From: Trichomonas vaginalis G3
Lineage: Eukaryota; Parabasalia; Trichomonadida; Trichomonadidae
Direction: 5' to 3'
Assembly (NCBI RefSeq): GCF_026262505.1
Contig: NC_067207.1
Span: forward strand, 2,302,252 to 2,366,251
Length of the DNA: 64,000 nt
Below are positions 60,460 through 64,000 of the stretch, piece after piece. How positions within the stretch are numbered: position 1 is the first letter of the stretch; every line of letters begins with the position of its first letter. The position numbers were made by a program, and so were the translations under genes. The notes beneath the pieces were generated by a model. The model had not been told where the DNA came from. It worked only from the letters and a program-made list of their open reading frames with translations, and did no database searches.

Positions 60460-62871
60460 ATAACAAAACTACAATCCAGTGAATACTCGTCAGATGGGAA
60501 ATCTCTTGATCTGGTTTCTACGACGGATCCTTATATTATCATTTCCGCAAATTGCGAAAAGATTTCTGGAGTCAGTGCATCAAATAACGCATTTAAAGAT
60601 GTCCAAACAACTCTCCGAGGATTCAGTTTCGAATCCAGTCCGAAATTAAAAGAGATTCAAAATTATGCATTCTATAGTTGTAAAAATCTTCTTTCAATCG
60701 ATCTCAGTCCATGCACCAAATTGGTTTCAATTGGAAACAGTGCCTTTTGTGTATGCACTAGTGTCACATCTATAACTCTTCCACCAGCCTTGGAAAGAAT
60801 TGGATATGCTGCGTTCCAGTATGTTTCAATTTCCTTGATCACGATCCCGAAATCAGTTTCCCTGATTGGCCAATTTGCCTTTTCAAACAATTTAAAATTG
60901 ACAAGTGCAGATATTGAAAGTGATTCCATAATTACGATGATTGATTGGAATTTATTCTTTGCAACCAGTGTTTCCACCTTTAAAATTCCAAAAAGAGTCA
61001 CGATATTTAATGGATTGGCTTTTAATGGTGATACAAAGATGAATTCGATTTCTATTGATAATGCTAATCCTAATTTATATACTGATGGCCGTGGAGTATA
61101 TAGTGCTAACAAAACTATTTTGTATTATGTTTGCAGTGCTCCAACAACTCCTTATCGTGTTTCTTCATCAGTTGAAATTATTTATGATGGTGCATTTGTA
61201 AGTTACCAAGCTCCTACTGTTGAACTTTCTGAAGGAATAACAGCAATGTACTCCTATGCTTTCTTCCGCTCACAAATAACTTCTTTTGTGATGCCAAATT
61301 CTGTTAAATCCAGTGGAACTCAATGTTTCAACATTTGCCCAAATTTACAGACATGTGTTTTATCGAAGAATTTAACAAGTTTAAGTTATTCAATGTTTCA
61401 AAATTCTGGTTTGACAACATTAACTATTCCTCCAAGTGTTACTGTTGTGAATTCTGGAGCGTTAGCAAATTGTCCTAGCTTAACAAATGTTTATTTTCCG
61501 TATCCAATGCCTGATTTGAAGAGTGGTTTTGTAAATTTTTCTCCAAATTTTGTTCCAAAACTGTCAAATGGTGCGAAGTTTAATATCAACAATGATAAAG
61601 TTATGTTCAATGATGATAACACAACTGTTATTGGATATTTTGGATCTAATGAAACAATTATTCATTTGCCATCTGCATTAAAAACTATTGGTGAGAAATC
61701 ATTTATGAGTAGAGAGCACATCAAAGAAGTTGTTGTTGAAGGTATTTGCAACATCGAAAAAATAGATAATTATGCATTTCAAGGATGTTTCAGCCTGACC
61801 AAATTCCCAAGTTTTGCAACCATTAAATATATAGGAACATTTGCGTTTGATAATTGTCAACTTTCTTCGGCAATTTCTTTTTCAAAAGATCTTCAATGGA
61901 TTGGCGAATCTGCATTTATAAAGAATACAAAAATCCCACAAATTGAATTCTATTCAACAGGATATTTAGTCATTTCATCGCATGCTTTTGAAAGCTGCAT
62001 TCTCTTATCATCTGTTTCATTTCCTTCTTCAGGAAATATTTATCTTAAAGACTATGCATTCTATTTATGCGAAAATCTTAGATCATTAACCATTACAAAG
62101 AGTATAATATCTATTGGACAATCATGTTTCCAGAGTTGTGGCATCCAATCAGTTATTTTTGAAGGTGATACGATTTGCAATGGAATAATTCCAGCTCTCT
62201 GTTTCAAGAATTGCAGCAGTTTAGCATCAGTATCCATTCCATCAAATTGCACAATTCTTGATGTCGAATGTTTTGCAATGACAGGAATCACAGATATAAT
62301 TATTGCTGATAATGTTGAAGTTTTATCTCGCCAATGTTTTAAAGATTGCTTAAGTTTAGAGAGTATTACCATTCAGTCCAGTTCTAGATTAACTTCTATT
62401 CAGCCATTTGCCTTCCAAGGTTGTGGTAATCTTGCAAGTGTGAATTCTTTTGTTGCTTCAAATTTTTGTAGCGATAATGGAGCAATATATAATAATGATA
62501 GATCGAAGATCATCATTTATCCGCCGGCTGCGAAGAACAAATACTTTGGATGCAGAAATCTTGAAGCCGTTTTAATTCCAGATAAAAGTGTTGTGAATAT
62601 AGGGCAAAGTGCTTTTGAAGGATGTACATCTCTAAAGCAAATCAACATTCCTTTGAGCATCAAAAATATCGAGGCGAATGCATTCCTTGGTTGTGGTAAT
62701 ATAAAATGTGGTGTTTCTCATGACAACAATACTAAGGAATATATAGATATGCTAATTAATGCAGGGTTAACGAAAAAATCCTTAAAAGAATGTATGATGA
62801 TAACATGCTTGGTGCATGGTAGTTCACCAATGTTCTCTTATAACGTTCTATTTCCTTTTATTCTCATTTAA
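60460..62871 (+). CDS. BspA-like leucine-rich-repeat surface protein, start codon missing
   Basis: The frame is open for 803 codons after an in-frame TAA at 60457-60459, but the first in-frame ATG is far inside the repeats. The open part begins with the usual BspA-like front (YSSDGKSLDLVSTTDPYIII), then over twenty LRR_5 units of about 23 residues (LVSIGNSAFCVCTSVTSITL; FEGCTSLKQINIPLSIKNIE). It ends with a hydrophobic tail (MFSYNVLFPFILI) that could be an anchor signal or a shortened membrane segment. BspA-like proteins are one of the largest surface families in trichomonads and are linked to host or bacterial adhesion. The signal peptide expected just before residue 1 is absent. Either the gene has lost its 5' end, or an upstream exon exists (ACTACAATCCAG before the frame loosely resembles a trichomonad intron end). 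Confidence 0.85.
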   Translation: MTKLQSSEYSSDGKSLDLVSTTDPYIIISANCEKISGVSASNNAFKDVQTTLRGFSFESSPKLKEIQNYAFYSCKNLLSIDLSPCTKLVSIGNSAFCVCTSVTSITLPPALERIGYAAFQYVSISLITIPKSVSLIGQFAFSNNLKLTSADIESDSIITMIDWNLFFATSVSTFKIPKRVTIFNGLAFNGDTKMNSISIDNANPNLYTDGRGVYSANKTILYYVCSAPTTPYRVSSSVEIIYDGAFVSYQAPTVELSEGITAMYSYAFFRSQITSFVMPNSVKSSGTQCFNICPNLQTCVLSKNLTSLSYSMFQNSGLTTLTIPPSVTVVNSGALANCPSLTNVYFPYPMPDLKSGFVNFSPNFVPKLSNGAKFNINNDKVMFNDDNTTVIGYFGSNETIIHLPSALKTIGEKSFMSREHIKEVVVEGICNIEKIDNYAFQGCFSLTKFPSFATIKYIGTFAFDNCQLSSAISFSKDLQWIGESAFIKNTKIPQIEFYSTGYLVISSHAFESCILLSSVSFPSSGNIYLKDYAFYLCENLRSLTITKSIISIGQSCFQSCGIQSVIFEGDTICNGIIPALCFKNCSSLASVSIPSNCTILDVECFAMTGITDIIIADNVEVLSRQCFKDCLSLESITIQSSSRLTSIQPFAFQGCGNLASVNSFVASNFCSDNGAIYNNDRSKIIIYPPAAKNKYFGCRNLEAVLIPDKSVVNIGQSAFEGCTSLKQINIPLSIKNIEANAFLGCGNIKCGVSHDNNTKEYIDMLINAGLTKKSLKECMMITCLVHGSSPMFSYNVLFPFILI

Positions 62872-63363
62872 TATAACTTAAAAAATTATTCTCTCAAATT
62901 GTTTTGAGATTTTCAAATATGTGATCAAGTCAAAATACATCAAGATTGGATATAAACTTATTTATTTGTATGGAATTTAGGTGTAGAGAGCCTTAAATAA
63001 ACATAATATTAAAATTGATTTGATAATAATATAAGTTTCTGAATGTTTCCCCTAGACCCATTTAATGATGAAAATGTTAGTTATTTAAGAACAAAAATGA
63101 ATGTACCCAAATGCATACATATTGCAAGTTGAATTAGATTTGAGATTCTCAAATATATCAATATATCTAAAACTATCTTGTTTTTTGTGAACACATGATA
63201 TTTTATGTCGGTTTTGATAATGTGAGTGCTGTTATTTAGTTAATATGAATAAAATTTTCTATTATATACTTAAATTCTTTTGTTAATATATGGATGTGTT
63301 AAAAATATATGAGAAAAAAACAAATTCTCTAAATTGAGTTCTTTATTCTATAATTATCAATTA
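62872..63363. other. convergent intergenic region
   Basis: About 490 bp of AT-rich sequence between the convergent BspA-like and CFIm25 genes. Nothing recognised. Confidence 0.45.
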
Positions 63364-63939
63364 TTATTCAAATGTGAAATCATACTTACTCATAATGGCT
63401 GGGATATATAAAAGAGTCTTTTCCTGGTATTCAACATTGTTATGAATTTGTATAAATTGTAATGCACTTAATTCATTTTTGCTTTGGATGTTAAAATGTG
63501 CTTTTTCTGGGAGCATTACTATATACCATTTCTCGATTTCTTTAGCTTGTGTAATATGTGCTGGAAGATATGGATATAAATACTCTGAAAACTGTGGACG
63601 GTACCATGTAGCGACATGATCACCGATATCGAATTCACCTTCGACAATGCGGAATTTCTTGGTGAGTATACGTTTAATAGCTGCTTCATCTTCTTCTCCA
63701 GTTCTAACTATTCCGCCTGGCATTTGTAATTTCTTTTTATTTTTGTTTTTGAGGAGTAATATTGTTGTAATGTTGTGTTCGTGAGCAAGAATAATGCAAC
63801 GAACAGATTTAACTGTTCCTTCGACTGCAAAAATTTCTTTTATTTTTTCCATGCGATCTGTATGTGCCTTTTCCTCTTCTTCCTCATCTTCTGATGCACC
63901 AAAACGGTAATTTGATAACTTGTGGATCCTCAAACTCAT
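63364..63939 (-). CDS. NUDT21: CFIm25 (NUDT21/CPSF5), pre-mRNA cleavage factor Im subunit
   Basis: A 191-residue protein with ATG at 63939. It aligns along its length with human CFIm25: IHKLSNYRFGASE (human YPLTNYTFGTKE), VKSVRCIILAHEHNITTILL (human VEGVLIVHEHRLPHVLLL), KLQMPGGIVRTGEEDE (human KLPGGELNPGEDE), ATWYRPQFSEYLYPYLPAHI (human [20 protein letters not shown]) and a matching C-terminus. The Nudix box keeps G-x5-E, but its REUxEE part is R-I-L-T-K-K, so it cannot hydrolyse nucleotides, as in other CFIm25 proteins. The dimer binds UGUA in pre-mRNA and guides 3' cleavage and poly(A) site choice. An acidic insert (EDEEEEEK) near residue 18 is extra. Confidence 0.93.
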   Translation of the reverse strand: MSLRIHKLSNYRFGASEDEEEEEKAHTDRMEKIKEIFAVEGTVKSVRCIILAHEHNITTILLLKNKNKKKLQMPGGIVRTGEEDEAAIKRILTKKFRIVEGEFDIGDHVATWYRPQFSEYLYPYLPAHITQAKEIEKWYIVMLPEKAHFNIQSKNELSALQFIQIHNNVEYQEKTLLYIPAIMSKYDFTFE

Positions 63940-63956
63940 TTATGTTCTTTCGAACT

Positions 63957-63966
63957 TGTCACGTTT
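63957..63966 (-). promoter_or_regulatory. AAACGTGACA start-proximal motif
   Basis: AAACGTGACA on the minus strand, 17 nt upstream of the CFIm25 ATG, one base different from the AAAAGTGACA found before other genes. Promoter role inferred. Confidence 0.4.
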
Positions 63967-64000
63967 TTTGCCAAAAAGTGTTTCTTTGGCTTTTTGCGGA

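Noticed and set aside
25637-63939. Clustering of mRNA-processing genes (DCP1, CNOT11, CFIm25) as a functional neighbourhood
   Set aside because: They are tens of kilobases apart, on separate promoters with unrelated genes between; no operon logic in this genome. Treated as coincidence.
1-64000. CRISPR arrays, rRNA genes, capsid- or retrovirus-like elements
   Set aside because: None recognised; the only regular repeats are the 99-bp ankyrin units, the 120-bp triplication and the 55-bp direct repeat.

Overview
This window is about 64 kb of AT-rich, intron-poor nuclear DNA from a flagellated protist, most likely a trichomonad (parabasalid) close to Tritrichomonas. The evidence is the mix of gene families. 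There are three ankyrin proteins, two with the DUF3447-type N-terminus that trichomonads have expanded, and a BspA-like leucine-rich-repeat surface protein. There are many long coiled-coil and HEAT-repeat proteins and a ciliary CFAP100-like protein. The eukaryotic housekeeping genes lack visible introns and sit behind very short leaders. Genus is inference; eukaryotic protist is secure. Intact genes end in TAA or TGA and no TAG stop was seen.

Layout. 1-6266 (minus): a giant BEACH-domain protein that runs off the left edge. 6.8-16 kb: a coiled-coil protein, an ankyrin protein, a possible tiny zinc-ribbon protein, a karyopherin-like HEAT protein and a trichohyalin-like coiled-coil protein. 16.3-18.8 kb: a freshly broken secreted-protein gene. 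20-24.3 kb: a ubiquitin-fold protein, an NF-YC/NC2-alpha type histone-fold protein and a cullin. 24.7-25.6 kb: a short DNA transposon with inverted ends, a 10-bp target duplication and an internal 120-bp triplication. 25.6-29.8 kb: DCP1, a small gene with a possibly leaky stop, CFAP100 and a small two-helix membrane protein. 29.8-33.3 kb is gene-free. 33.3-38.7 kb: two DUF3447/ankyrin genes flank a truncated heparinase II/III-type pseudogene of probable bacterial origin. 38.9-53.6 kb: a TBC-like protein, CNOT11, a kelch/coiled-coil protein, a small coiled-coil protein, a 1407-residue HEAT-like protein and a 1079-residue coiled-coil protein. 53.6-56.9 kb is gene-poor. 56.9-64 kb: a large type I surface protein, the BspA-like protein and CFIm25 (NUDT21).

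No operons are apparent; genes alternate strands and each seems to have its own promoter. The main new structural signal is a 10-bp motif, AAAAGTGACA (one copy AAACGTGACA), lying 9-17 nt upstream of the start codon of several unrelated genes on both strands. The same motif forms the inner part of the transposon's inverted repeats. The second theme is gene decay: a surface-protein gene with two homopolymer frameshifts plus an in-frame stop, a heparinase fragment, a BspA gene without a start codon, and a small gene whose reading frame continues past a TAA.
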